64,000 bases of DNA, taken from Tridacna crocea. Taxonomy: Eukaryota > Mollusca > Bivalvia > Cardiida > Cardiidae. Each line of letters starts with the position of its first letter. The stretch's first letter is position 1. Where the stretch lies: positions 28,348,427 through 28,412,426 of the forward strand of contig OX031065.1 in the NCBI GenBank assembly GCA_943736015.1, given 5' to 3'. The notes below the pieces were generated by a model. It searched no databases. It worked only from the letters and a program-made list of their open reading frames with translations, and was not told where the DNA came from. Made by a program: the position numbers and the translations under genes. Shown here one piece after another: positions 11,563 to 21,349 of this stretch.

Positions 11563-11779
11563 CCTTTTACCAAATAATCCTTTGTTTGAGTGACCCTGAA
11601 GTTATTTAGAAAGATTGTGGAAGAGGAAGAGAAATTCCTGTAGCCTGAATTTTCTTCTATTTTCACAAAGTTTTTTCTATCTCTTTCTGTCCAGATTACA
11701 TAGTTCTGCCACCCTGAATTTGTCACAGATTGCCAACAAGTTCAATTTTGATGAGACAGGAATTGTTGTTTTGAGATAA
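11563..11779 (+). repeat. TTAA-palindrome MITE, old copy
   Basis: Both TTAA flanks are kept (11559-11562, 11780-11783), but core and ends are strongly diverged. Confidence 0.65.
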
Positions 11780-11826
11780 TTAAAGATTATGAGGCTGTCT
11801 TGGACAGAAGGACCCATGATGGAAAG

Positions 11827-12225
11827 CATCTTCGCAAGCCAAGACTGATAATTCACTACGTAAATCTACCCTTGGCGGATCGAGCTTGATTTTTACATTC
11901 ACCAATACACTTTTCATTGGATGCAGCCAGCTCTAGCTGCAACAAATGAAATCACTCGTAGCATTTCATCTTTGATAAAAATAGAACAAGGTCTCTACTT
12001 TCGAATAGAAGGTAAACATGGAAACCCATATGGATGTCTGCTTATTGCTTCATGTGTATTTGTAAGCAGTTTGTAAAACGATATTTCATTTGCTTTTAGA
12101 AATATGATGTAAAGGGGGGTAATAACCAACATCCAATAGAGGGCGCATCGCAGGAATTTCGAAATCAGGCTCAATCAGCCAAGGTAAGATCCACGTAGTG
12201 ATCATAAACTTGGCTGGTGAAGATG
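11827..12225 (+). mobile_element. Mutator-like MITE, copy 1
   Basis: Terminal inverted repeats CATCTTCGCAAGCCAAG and CTTGGCTGGTGAAGATG. A perfect 9-bp target duplication GATGGAAAG lies at 11818-11826 and 12226-12234. It is 399 bp and non-coding. A 9-bp duplication is typical of Mutator-like elements; the superfamily is inferred from that alone. Confidence 0.85.
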
Positions 12226-12505
12226 GATGGAAAGAGATACGTTGATCTTCGGCCCAGTACTGTCCTGTGCAGTCTTATGTTGATCTCCATTGTCTACAGT
12301 TGGACAACCTCCTCCAAATTTCATTTTGAGGCCCTTAGGGCACATGGGCATTTTTGTGGAACATCGATGGACTAATTTCCCATGTTTGCCTCAAATGATC
12401 GCATTGTAAACATGGACATTTTTCTGTGACATGATTTCTAATGGAATTTTGATGTGAACAGACTTAACTGTCATTAACCCTTTACCACCCGACCCTGTGT
12501 TTTAA

Positions 12506-12724
12506 CTCTTTACCAAACGACAAAATTTTGGACCAGTCTAAATTGAAAGCACTTGCAGACGACACAATAAATGTAACTCATAAATTGAAACTTGATTTTG
12601 GAAGGGTGGAAAACATTGTGGGAAAAGGAGAAAATGCTGGTTTCAAGCATTTTCTCCTTTTTCCACAATGTTTTCCAAAACTCTCCTTCTCAAGGTCATT
12701 AAAAGTCCAGATTGTGTGGTAGAG
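12506..12724 (-). repeat. TTAA-palindrome MITE
   Basis: TTAA at 12502-12505 and 12725-12728. A 20-bp scrap of another A end precedes it (12479-12501). Confidence 0.9.
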
Positions 12725-12728
12725 TTAA

Positions 12729-12835
12729 TGACCGTTTTGGAATGAAAACATGGGCAGAAAAAGATGTGTACCGGCATTTTCTCTTCTTTTCCACAGCTTT
12801 TTGGTACCCTTTCAAGGTCACACATCATTTCTTTA
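12729..12835. repeat. TTAA-palindrome MITE, degenerate
   Basis: A diverged core (GGCATTTTCTCTTCTTTTCC side visible) directly abuts the preceding copy. Confidence 0.45.
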
Positions 12836-12889
12836 GCCATATATTATTCTATGACGACAACGATATCCTTATTTGGGATGAAATGAGAT

Positions 12890-12965
12890 GTAGCCCGCGC
12901 ATGCGCAGTCAGTAGCTTAGGGTATGGCGGTTGTTCAAACGCCATGTTTTAGTCCGGAAGTTTTT
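12890..12965 (+). promoter_or_regulatory. Candidate promoter of the ANKRD-like gene
   Basis: Within 75 bp lie CGCGCATGCGCA (12896-12907), a full match to the NRF1 consensus; TATGGCGG (12923-12930) and CGCCATGTTTT (12940-12950), which resemble YY1 sites; and CCGGAAGT (12954-12961), the ETS core. This cluster is a typical metazoan CpG-type, TATA-less promoter and stands out in an AT-rich, repeat-filled region. The next downstream gene on the + strand is the ANKRD-like gene, with a candidate leader exon at 19454, so it is the likely target. No transcript evidence is available; the strand and target gene are inferred. Confidence 0.5.
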
Positions 12966-13179
12966 CGGAAATATTTTCGTTCAGAGTAATTGACAGTCAT
13001 TTCCTAGGTGGTTATTTGTTGTTACCAGTGTTTGGAAAGTTTTGAAAATTTTGTCACTTTGGTAAAGATTACTCAATCCTTTCATTGGATGTCAAATTTT
13101 GATCCAAGGACAAGAGACCTTCATGAGAAAGTTGTGGAATGTGGAGAAATCACCACTAATGAGGCATTTTCCATCTTAA

Positions 13180-13400
13180 CTCTTTACCACACAACAAAAT
13201 TTTAGACTGGTTCAAATTGAAAGCATTTGCAGACGACAAAATAAAGGTAACTGAAAAATTGAAATTTGTTCCGGGAAGGGTAGAAAACATTGTGGGAAAA
13301 GGTTAAAATGCTGGTTACCAGCATTTTCCCCTTTTCCCACAATATTTTCTAAAGGCTTCTTTCTCAGGGGCGTCAAAAGTAGGGATTGAGTGGTAATGGG
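13180..13400 (-). repeat. TTAA-palindrome MITE
   Basis: TTAA at 13176-13179 and 13401-13404. Core has matching changes near its outer arms. Confidence 0.92.
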
Positions 13401-13568
13401 TTAAATAGTTTTTCTCTGTGGATGTGTATTTCAAGTTTCTTGTCTTCCTAAGAGTGTTTTGTATTTTGACCTTTTAGAGTGCCAAATATGGGAAACAAAT
13501 AATTTCAGGAAATAAAACAGACAAGATCTGGCAATTCCAAGACTTTCTTCACCAGGATATTGCTTTAA

Positions 13569-13712
13569 CTCTTTACCACACAATCCCGACTGTAAAAGAC
13601 TCTGTGAAAGAAGCTTTTTGAAAACACTTTGGGAAAAGGAGAAAGTGCTGGTAACCAGCATTTTCTCCTTTTCTCACAATGTTTTCTTCCTTTCCCGAAA
13701 AAAGTCGATTGT
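13569..13712 (+). repeat. TTAA-palindrome MITE, B end missing
   Basis: TTAA at 13565-13568. A end and core are good, then the sequence changes at about 13712. Confidence 0.8.
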
Positions 13713-13775
13713 AAAAACCCCAGAAATATTGTATCAGACTTTTTTTTTGGACAAAATACCCCCTTATTGGACAAT

Positions 13776-13832
13776 GTAGATCCAAGATCAGACTGCAGGT
13801 TCTGTGTAGTGTGATCTTGATTTACACTGTCT
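13776..13832. repeat. GATCAGACTGCA fold-back
   Basis: GATCCAAGATCAGACTGCA with an imperfect inverse copy GTGTGATCTTGATTTACA. Confidence 0.65.
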
Positions 13833-13917
13833 GCAAAAAGGTCAGTGAGTTGCACTTAACAGCCTAAGGGTTAAGTAAAAGATTCATTGTTTGCAAAGAC
13901 AACTTGACTCCGAGATC

Positions 13918-14122
13918 TGGGTCAGTATTCACCAACCATTCTTGAGAATATTCTTATAGTCTTATTTATTCTCCATGGTTTTCTACATTTGTAAGTAACA
14001 CAACTTCTGATTGGCTAAACCGAATGGTTTAGCCAATCAGAAGTTGTGTTACTTACAAACGTAGAAAATTCTGGAGAATAAAGCAAAGAACATTCTTTAG
14101 AATTGTTGGTGAATACGGGTCC
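13918..14122. repeat. 205-bp fold-back MITE
   Basis: Nearly the whole element is one hairpin. GTCAGTATTCACCAACC on the left mirrors GTTGGTGAATACGGGTCC on the right, and the inner arms share TAACACAACTTCTGATTGGC and its complement around a 4-nt loop at about 14023. Confidence 0.85.
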
Positions 14123-14180
14123 TGGATTTTCCATGTACTTTCTTATAGTGAAGTTCATTACATCCCCTTCAAATGATAGG

Positions 14181-14267
14181 AAAAAAGGCATACATGTATG
14201 TCATGGGGCAAAAAAGGCATACATGTATGTCATGGGGCAAAAAAGGCATACATTTATGTCATGGGGC
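14181..14267. repeat. 29-bp tandem repeat, three units
   Basis: Units start at 14181, 14210 and 14239, each with AAAAAAGGCATACATGTATG. Confidence 0.9.
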
Positions 14268-14384
14268 ACAGTTAGGAGATATTTTCAGCTACAATGTCAA
14301 AGAAAGAAGGACTCCATAAATTTTCGCATAAATAATGAAGCAGATCTTCTGAGTTTAGAGAAAGAGCACTAGTATTACAACTGT

Positions 14385-14536
14385 AAGGCTGTAACTTGTC
14401 CAAGTTGAAAGCATTTTCACATGAAAAATTGTACAATGTATAAATGAAGGGCCTTTTCTCTGAAAGACTAGAAAATGTTATGGAAGCAGGAGAAAATGCT
14501 AGTATCCTATATTTTTTCCAATCCTACAATGATCTC
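14385..14536 (-). repeat. TTAA-palindrome MITE, degenerate
   Basis: B end and left core arm visible; right part diverged. It ends at the TTAA of the next copy. Confidence 0.55.
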
Positions 14537-14540
14537 TTAA

Positions 14541-14760
14541 CCCTTTCCCAAACGGCAAATTTTGGACCATTCCAAACCGAAAGAGTTTGCAGACGACAAA
14601 TTTTGATTTGGAGAAAATGGCAGAAAGTTCTCAGAAAGGGTAGAAAACACTGTGGGAAAAGGAGAAATTGCTCGTTACGAGCAAATTCTCCTTTTCCCAC
14701 AGTGTTTTCAAAAGACTTTTACTGCAGACACGTAAAAACCAGGGCTCGTTTGGGAAAGAG
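14541..14760 (-). repeat. TTAA-palindrome MITE, GCTCG-core subfamily
   Basis: TTAA at 14537-14540 and TCAA at 14761-14764. Core GCTCGTTACGAGC with one mismatch in the outer right arm. Confidence 0.92.
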
Positions 14761-14932
14761 TCAAGGCTTCTTGCCTAGGAATTGTCAGAGCTCCGACTGT
14801 TTGATAGAAAGGAAAGGATCCCAAAATTTGCACTGAGAAGTTAATTTTAGATGTAATGGGAAGAGGGGATAATGGCTCTACAACAAAGTACAGAAATGTT
14901 ACAGGAATCCTTTCTGTGAACTGAAATTTTAA

Positions 14933-15137
14933 CTCTTTACCAAACGACAAAATTTTAGACTCGCCCTTACTACAAAATGAATATGACTTAAAAATTGAAA
15001 TGTGTCCTTGGGAGGGGTAGAAAACATTGTGGGAAAAGGAGAAAATGCTGGTTACCAGCATTTTCTCCTTTTCCCACAATGTTTTCCGAAGTCCTTTTCT
15101 TCAGGGTCGTTAAAAGCCAGGATTGTTTGGAAAAGAG
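14933..15137 (-). repeat. TTAA-palindrome MITE
   Basis: TTAA at 14929-14932 and TTGA at 15138-15141. Perfect core; a short deletion on the B side. Confidence 0.9.
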
Positions 15138-15164
15138 TTGACTCTTTTTATCAGACCAGAAAGG

Positions 15165-16391
15165 GGGTCCGACGAATCACCGAAATACCGAAATACCACC
15201 GAAACACCGAAATACCCCATATTTTTTTACAATTAAGTCATATAACCAATATAAAAGCGAAAATGTTGTCGGGTTTTTTTTTTTTTGTTACACAAACTTA
15301 TCTTTATATTGATGAAAGGTAGTTAGTTTAAAACAAAATGACAAAATAACAACATACCATTGACGTCTGACGCAATGGATGTTCACTGAAATCCGAGCCC
15401 GTTGTCCACCGTAATACCCACACGACGTAGTAAAATGCATCACCTTGTAGCTGTTTTACAAGGTTGATGTGTCAGATCTATATCCATAAATATGCTCAGA
15501 AAAAAATGGTTTTCTTTCGTGATATTTGGAGAACGAAATTAAGAATTAACGGATCTAGAAAGACAACCGGCCGCCATTGTGAATCGGGTACACATGTTAC
15601 CCGGCCTTAATTTGTAGACCTGTGTGTCTAAATTCCACGTCTACCGAGTCTGACGATAAATAAAATATCGATTTTGGTCTAAATAATATAGATTTAATTG
15701 CAGTTCACCCATAGGCCCTTAAACATAGTGGAAAAAGCAGAAAATGTCAAATGCGACACGCACATGACGATGGATAAATCGCGCAATGCTAATTTAGGTA
15801 AATTTACTTCGTTTGCAAATGGAACACACTTGCACACTTTAAGTTTATGATTTAAAGAAATGAAATATAAGTGATAATTCCATCTGATGACCCCCAAGTT
15901 TGTATTTTGTGTAATAAAGGTCAGGTATTTCGGTATGTCAGGACTTGACGGGCGAGTATTTCGGCGATTTTTCTTCACGTGAATCAATGATCAATGGTAT
16001 ACTAACGACATTTTTCTGCAATCTTCTACATTATAATCTTCTCTATAGTGATCATTACTTTAACTAATCGTGTTTTATGTGAAAAGGAGCCAAGTCTTGC
16101 AAAGGTTTAATCCCTAAATCAACAAATATTTACAGCGTCGGGCGGGTATTTCGGTGGACTTACATACGCCTGTCTCGGTGCATTGTTTATGTCGGGCCCC
16201 AATGATACATTGTTATTTTGTCATTACGATTTTAACCAACAGCCCTTCATCTCTATTGACATTATTTGGATCAAATTCCACAAAAAAGATAAATCTGTTG
16301 AACTTCAATGGTAAGCATAACACAGTAATAAAAAATAGGGGTATTTCGGTGTTTCGGTGGTATTTCGGTATTTCGGTGATTCGTCGGACTG
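15165..16391. mobile_element. hAT-like non-autonomous element with long terminal repeats
   Basis: Long inverted ends of about 50 bp (GTCCGACGAATCACCGAAAT and its inverse) built from ACCGAAATA-like microrepeats. An 8-bp flanking duplication CAGAAAGG lies at 15157-15164 and 16392-16399. The right end read inward begins CAG, as in hAT elements. The ends differ at the outermost two bases. Further CGGGTATTTCGG(T/C)G blocks occur near 15925-15965 and 16140-16155. No long reading frame inside. Confidence 0.75.
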
Positions 16392-16455
16392 CAGAAAGGT
16401 AACAAAAGTAATTGCAGAAAGCAACATAGATGCAGCTTTAAATCAGTGGCTCTTT

Positions 16456-16582
16456 TTCCTTTGAATGGATAGATAACACTTTGGGAACAAGAGAAAATGG
16501 CTGTCTGCATAATGTTTCATCTTTCAACGGATGTTTTAGAAAGCTTTCTTGCTCAGAGGCATAAAAGCATGGTACTGTTTGG
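16456..16582 (-). repeat. TTAA-palindrome MITE, degenerate
   Basis: Diverged core and A end that finish at the TTAA used by the following copy. Confidence 0.5.
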
Positions 16583-16586
16583 TTAA

Positions 16587-18114
16587 CTCTGTACAAGATG
16601 ACAAAATTTTCATCCAAATTGAAAGCCTTTGCTGACGGAAAATCAACGCTGGCTCAAATGATGAAATTTGTCTGAAAGGATAGAAAACATTGTGAGAAAA
16701 GGAGAAAATGCTAGTTACCAACATTTCCTCCTCTTTTCTCCCAAAATGTTTTCAGGAGATTTTTAGCTCACCTGAGCACAACGTGCTCAAGGGGAGCTTT
16801 TAGGATCACCTGGTGTCCGTTGTGCGTCAGTGCGTCGTCAACAATTCTTTAAACATCAACTCCTCCTAAACCGCTGGGCGGATTTGGACCAAACTTAGCT
16901 GGAATGTTCCTTGGGAGGTCCTCTTTAAAAATTGTTCACAGAATTTGATTCCATCAAAAACCCTGGTTGCCATGGCAACCAAATGGAATTTTCTAGGGAA
17001 TTCTTTAAAAATCTCCTCTGAAACCGCTGGTCAGATTTTGAAATAATTTCACAAGATATGTCCTTTGGGTGACCCTTTACAAAAATTGTTCGTAAAATTT
17101 TGATCTGTCAAAAAATGTGGCTCTGGTGAATGGGGGCTTCTTGCACCATATAAAAATGAAGGAATTCTTGAAAATTCTTCTTCTCTGAAACGGCTGGTCA
17201 GATTTTGAAATAATTTAACAGGATTGTTCCTTGGGTGACCCTTTTCAAAAACTGTTCGTAAAATTTTGATCCGTCAAAAAATGTGGCTCTGGTGAATGGG
17301 GGCTACTTGCACTATAGGGAAATGAAGGAATTCTTAAAAATTCTTCTTCTCTGAAACGGCTGGTCAGATTTTGAAATAATTTCACAAGATTGTTCCTTGG
17401 GTGACCCTTTTCAAAAATTGTTCGTAAAATTTTGATCTGTCAAAAAATGTGAATCTGGTGAATGGGGGCTACCAGCACTGTACAGAAATGAAGAAATTCT
17501 TAAAAATTCTTCTTCTCTGAAACGGTTGGTCAGATTTTGAAATAATGTCACAGAAATGTTCCTTGGATGACCCTTTTTAAAAACTGTTTGTGAAATTTTG
17601 ATCCATCATGAAACATGGCTCTGGTGAATGGGGGCTTCTTGCACTATAATTATGGCAATGAAGAAATTCTTTAAAATTCTTCTTCTCTGAAACGGCGGAT
17701 CAGATTTTGAAATAATCTCACAAAAATGTTCCTTTGGTAACTCTTTTCAAAAACTGTTCGCAAAATGCTGATTTGTCTAGAAACATGGCTCTGGTGAATG
17801 GGGGCTACTTGCACTATTTGGCCATGAAGAAATTCTTTTTCTCTGAAACGGCTGATCAGATTTTGAAATAATTTCTCAGAAATGTTTCTTAGCTAAACTT
17901 TTCAAAAATTGCTCTAGAAATTTTGATCCATCAAGAAACATGGCTCTGATGACTGTGGGCTATTTACACTATAAAGACATGAAGAAATTCTTAAAAATTC
18001 TTCTTCTCTGAAAGGGCTGATTAAATTTTGAAAGAAATGGCAATGGTTCTCTCAGAAATTCAGGTGAGCGATCCAGGGCCATCTTGGCCCTCTTGTTTTC
18101 CCTCTTGGAAAAGG
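16587..18114 (-). repeat. TTAA-palindrome MITE split by an AGCTCACC element
   Basis: B end and core at 16587-16758, last A-end bases (GGAAAAGGG) at 18097-18114. TTAA at 16583-16586 and 18115-18118. Confidence 0.75.
16759..18096 (+). mobile_element. AGCTCACC-type non-autonomous element, copy 2
   Basis: Starts TTTTTAGCTCACCTGAGCAC, has GTGTCCGTTGTGCGTC-type GTC-rich sequence, then about seven tandem units of about 166 bp with TCTGAAACGGCTGGTCAGAT and GGTGAATGGGGGCT blocks, and ends CAGGTGAGCGATCCAGGGCC ... CTCTTG. Non-coding. Its internal units differ from copy 1 but match copy 3. Confidence 0.85.
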
Positions 18115-18136
18115 GTTAAGTCTTACCCTGGCTTAA

Positions 18137-18369
18137 ACCCTTTAACAAACAATCCCATCTTTTGACAAATCTGAGGAAAAAAGCCGTGAAAATTGTGGTG
18201 GAAAAAGAAGAAAATGCTGGTAACAAACATTTTCCTCTTTTACCCACAATGCTTACTGCACTAAGCTTTCATAAACAATACAATCATTCGAGTCTTACCT
18301 CCTTGTATTTTGCCATTTGTAAATCCTTTCAAATTAGACAAGTCTAAAATTTTGTCACCTAGTCAAGAG
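18137..18369 (+). repeat. TTAA-palindrome MITE
   Basis: TTAA at 18133-18136 and 18370-18373. Core moderately diverged. Confidence 0.8.
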
Positions 18370-18413
18370 TTAAAAGTACTTTTCACAGCTGCAGTTGGTT
18401 TTGTGGTTAGTAC

Positions 18414-18470
18414 AGATCAAGATCAGGCTGCACAAAACTGGCTGTCAGATCTTTATATTTACTCTGCTTT
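18414..18470. repeat. GATCAGACTGCA fold-back, diverged
   Basis: AGATCAAGATCAGGCTGCA followed by GGCTGTCAGATCT. Confidence 0.5.
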
Positions 18471-18605
18471 GGTGAGAGTTTCTTGACCGAAAGAACCTGG
18501 AAACTGCAATTCATGTTTTGGTCCACTCTCTGGACTGAAAATGACTTTAATTTCAGGCTTTAGGGTCATACCATAATACATTGTTTGACATTCCTTGGCA
18601 AAAAG

Positions 18606-19064
18606 CTCAACTTTACCTATGTCATGACAAAATTCTAAACTCTCTGAAACTGATAACCATTATACACGACAAATCAAATGTACCTCAAATGATAGGGCTG
18701 GTCTTTGAATGAGAAGAAAACATGGGAAAAGAAAAAAAAAATGCTGGTCATTACTTAACTCTTTACCAAGCGACAAAATTCTAGAAATGTCCAAATTGAA
18801 AGCTTTTGCAGACGACAAAATAAATGTGGCGCAAAAATTGAGATTTGTTTCGTGAAGGGTAAAAAATATTGTGGGAAAAAGAGAAAATGCTGGTTACCAG
18901 CATTTTCTCCTTTTCTCTCAATGTTTTCTATAGGCTTCTTTCTGCGGGTCGTCAAAAGTAGGGATTGTGTGGTAATGGGTTAACCAGCATTTTCCTCCCT
19001 CCCCAGAAAGTTTTCAGAAGCCTTCCTTCCCTAGTCATTAAAACTCTAGATTGTGTAGTAAAGG
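18606..19064 (-). repeat. TTAA-palindrome MITE with another copy in its centre
   Basis: Old copy whose left half ends ATGCTGGTCATTAC at 18754 and whose right half resumes CCAGCATTTTCC at 18984. A full copy fills the gap. A TTAA lies at 19065-19068. Confidence 0.75.
18759..18979 (-). repeat. TTAA-palindrome MITE nested in an older copy
   Basis: TTAA at 18755-18758 and 18980-18983. Good core. Inserted close to the centre of the host palindrome. Confidence 0.9.
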
Positions 19065-19214
19065 TTTAAAAGGATATTTTTGTTGGATAAAATCGGACAG
19101 TACAGGTAGTGTTGTGTGATATTGGATTCACATTGACTGAAATTGTGAGATACTCTTGCACTCCCTAGCGGAGAGAAGCAGTATAACCATCAATTTCTCC
19201 CGTTATAGCACATG

Positions 19215-19352
19215 GTCTTTATTGATTTTCTCCTTTTCTCACATTGCTTTCTACCCTATCAGAGACAAGTTTCATCATTTGAGCCATATCTGAATTGTCC
19301 CCTGCAAATATTTTCAATTTGGAGAAGTCTACATTCCTGGCATAAAGTAAAA
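19215..19352 (+). repeat. TTAA-palindrome MITE, right half
   Basis: Right core arm (TTTTCTCCTTTTCTCACA) and B end (GCAAATATTTTCAATTTGG). Confidence 0.6.
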
Positions 19353-19453
19353 AGTTTATATCCCTGATAATAAATGATCACTCCTATATAAGATTTATAG
19401 CAATAATTAAGCATAATTGAGATACTCATTGTAGTATTTATATATATTTTCAG

Positions 19454-19594
19454 ATGATTGAAAGCACCACCTCTAAAAATGGCGACGAGGATTGACAAGG
19501 AAGTGTGTGTATCCCAGAATTCCATGTTGACAAAGTGGCCAACCAATCAAGCTGCATGCCTTCATTACTTCTCCCGAGGTTTTTACTTTCGGAA
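19454..19594 (+). other. Candidate 5' leader of the ANKRD-like gene
   Basis: The sequence follows an acceptor-like TATATATTTTCAG (ends 19453) and runs without an in-frame stop problem into the proposed start at 19595. It contains two upstream ATGs. One, at 19454, opens a 13-codon frame. The second, at 19478 in a strong context (AAAAATGGCG), opens a frame that overlaps the main start in another frame and would stop shortly after the next exon begins. Such upstream frames usually lower translation. The leader boundaries are inferred; TATATATATT could instead be a TATA box. Confidence 0.4.
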
Positions 19595-19624
19595 ATGTCT
19601 GACAAGAAATCACCTCCACATAAG
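19595..19624 (+). CDS. ANKRD11/12-like protein, first coding exon
   Basis: Codes for MSDKKSPPHK and ends at a good donor (AAG|GTAAAT) in phase 0, which fits the next exon (35213) exactly. The start is chosen because its context is good (GAAATGT with G at -3) and the frame is right; an in-frame ATG at 19556 has a weaker context. The peptide is short, basic and not by itself recognisable, so the link rests on frame, splice signals and the lack of a better upstream exon. The intron that follows is 15.6 kb and holds the AGCTCACC copy 3 and the piggyBac element. Confidence 0.5.
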
Positions 19625-19743
19625 GTAAATAAACATGGGTGCTTCCTTGCTGCCAAGAAGAGCAACAGTGGCCTTTTATCATTCTGTTCACTTTAATGTC
19701 TTTACCACATACTGTGAAACCATTAATATTTATTGAGTACTAA

Positions 19744-21346
19744 TTTTTAGCTCACCTGAGCACAACATGCTCAAGGGGAGCTTTTAGGATCACCCGGTGT
19801 CCGTCGTCCGTCTTGCGTCGTCCGTCGTGCGTCGTCAACAATTCTTTAAACATCAACTCCTCCTAAACTGCTGGGCGGATTTGGACCAAACTTGGCAGGA
19901 ATGTTCCTTGGGAGGTCCTCTTTAAAAATTGTTCACAGAATTTGATTCCATCAAAAACTCTGGTTGCCATGGCAACGAAATGGAATTTTTTAGCAAATTC
20001 TTTAAAAATCTTCTCCTCTGAAACCGCTGGTCGGATTTTGAAATAATTTCACAGATATGTTCCTTGGGTGACCCTTTTCAGAAATTGTTCGTGAAATTTT
20101 GATTCGTCAAAAAATGTGGCTCTGGTGAATGGGGGCTTCTTGCACTATACAGAAATGAAGGAATTCTTTAAAAATCTTCTCCTCTGAAACCGCTGGTCAG
20201 ATTTTGAAATAATTTCAGAGATATGTTCCTTGGGTGACCCTTTTCAAAAATTGTTCGTGAAATTTTGATTGGTCAAAAAATGTGGCTCTGGTGAATGGGG
20301 GCTTCTTGCACTATACAAAAATGAAGGAATTCTTAAAAATTCTTCTTCTCTGAAACCGCTGGTCAGATTTTGAAATAATTTGACAGAGTTGTTCCTTGGG
20401 TGACCCTTTTAAAAAAGTGATCGCGAAATTTTGATTGGTCAAGAAACATGGCTCTGGTGAATGGGGCTTCTTGCACTATACAGAAATGAAGAAATTCTTA
20501 AAAATTCTTCTTCTCTGAAACAGCTGGTTAGATTTTGAAATAATTTCACAGACTTGTTCCTTAGGTTACCCTTTTCAAAAATTGTTCGCGAAATTTTGAT
20601 TGGTCAAGAAACATGGCTCTGGTGAATGGGGGCTACTTGCACTATATAGAAATGAAGAAATTCTTGAAAATTCTTCTTCTCTGAAATGGCTGGACAGATT
20701 TTGAAATAATTTCACAGAGATGTTCCTTGGGTGACCCTTTTCTAAAATTGTTCGCAAAATTTTGATTGGCCAAGAAACATGGCTCTAGTGAATGGGGGCT
20801 ACTTGCAAGTTATATGGAAATGAAGAAATTCTTGAAAATTCTTCTTCTCTGAAACCCGTGGTCAGATTTTAAAATAATCTGACAGAGATGTTCCTTGGGT
20901 GACCCTTTCCAAAAGCTGTACATATAATTTTGATCCATCAAGAAACATGGCTGTTGTGAATGGGGGCTACTTGCACTATATGGACATGATGAAATTCTTT
21001 AAAATTCTCTTTCTCTGAAACCCCTGGTCAGATTTTGAAATTATTTCAGAGAGATGTTCCTTGGGTGACCTTTTTCAAAACTTGTTCGTAAATTTTGATC
21101 CATCAAGAAACATGGCTCTCGTGGATGGGGGCTACTTGCTCTTATACAGAAATGAAGAATTCTTAAAAATTCTTCTTTTTGAAACTGATGGTCAGATTTC
21201 GAAATGACTTTTACAGGTGACCTTTTGAAAATTGCTTGGCAAAATTATAAATTTGGTTCCAATGTTTCAATACCTCAAAAAAAATAGACTATGGTCATCT
21301 CAAAAATTCAGGTGAGCGATCCAGGGCCATCTTGGCCCTCTTGTTG
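19744..21346 (+). mobile_element. AGCTCACC-type non-autonomous element, copy 3
   Basis: Starts TTTTTAGCTCACCTGAGCAC, has GTCCGTCGTCCGTCTTGCGT, seven to eight tandem units (conserved ACCCTTTT at 20071, 20237, 20403, 20568, 20734, 20902), and ends CAGGTGAGCGATCCAGGGCC ... CTCTTG. The period is 165-168 bp. It lies inside the first coding intron, just after the first exon. Confidence 0.88.
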
Positions 21347-21349
21347 TTA

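Noticed and set aside
14181..14267. Tandem and palindromic repeats as a CRISPR array
   Set aside because: No spacers between the units, and the DNA is eukaryotic.
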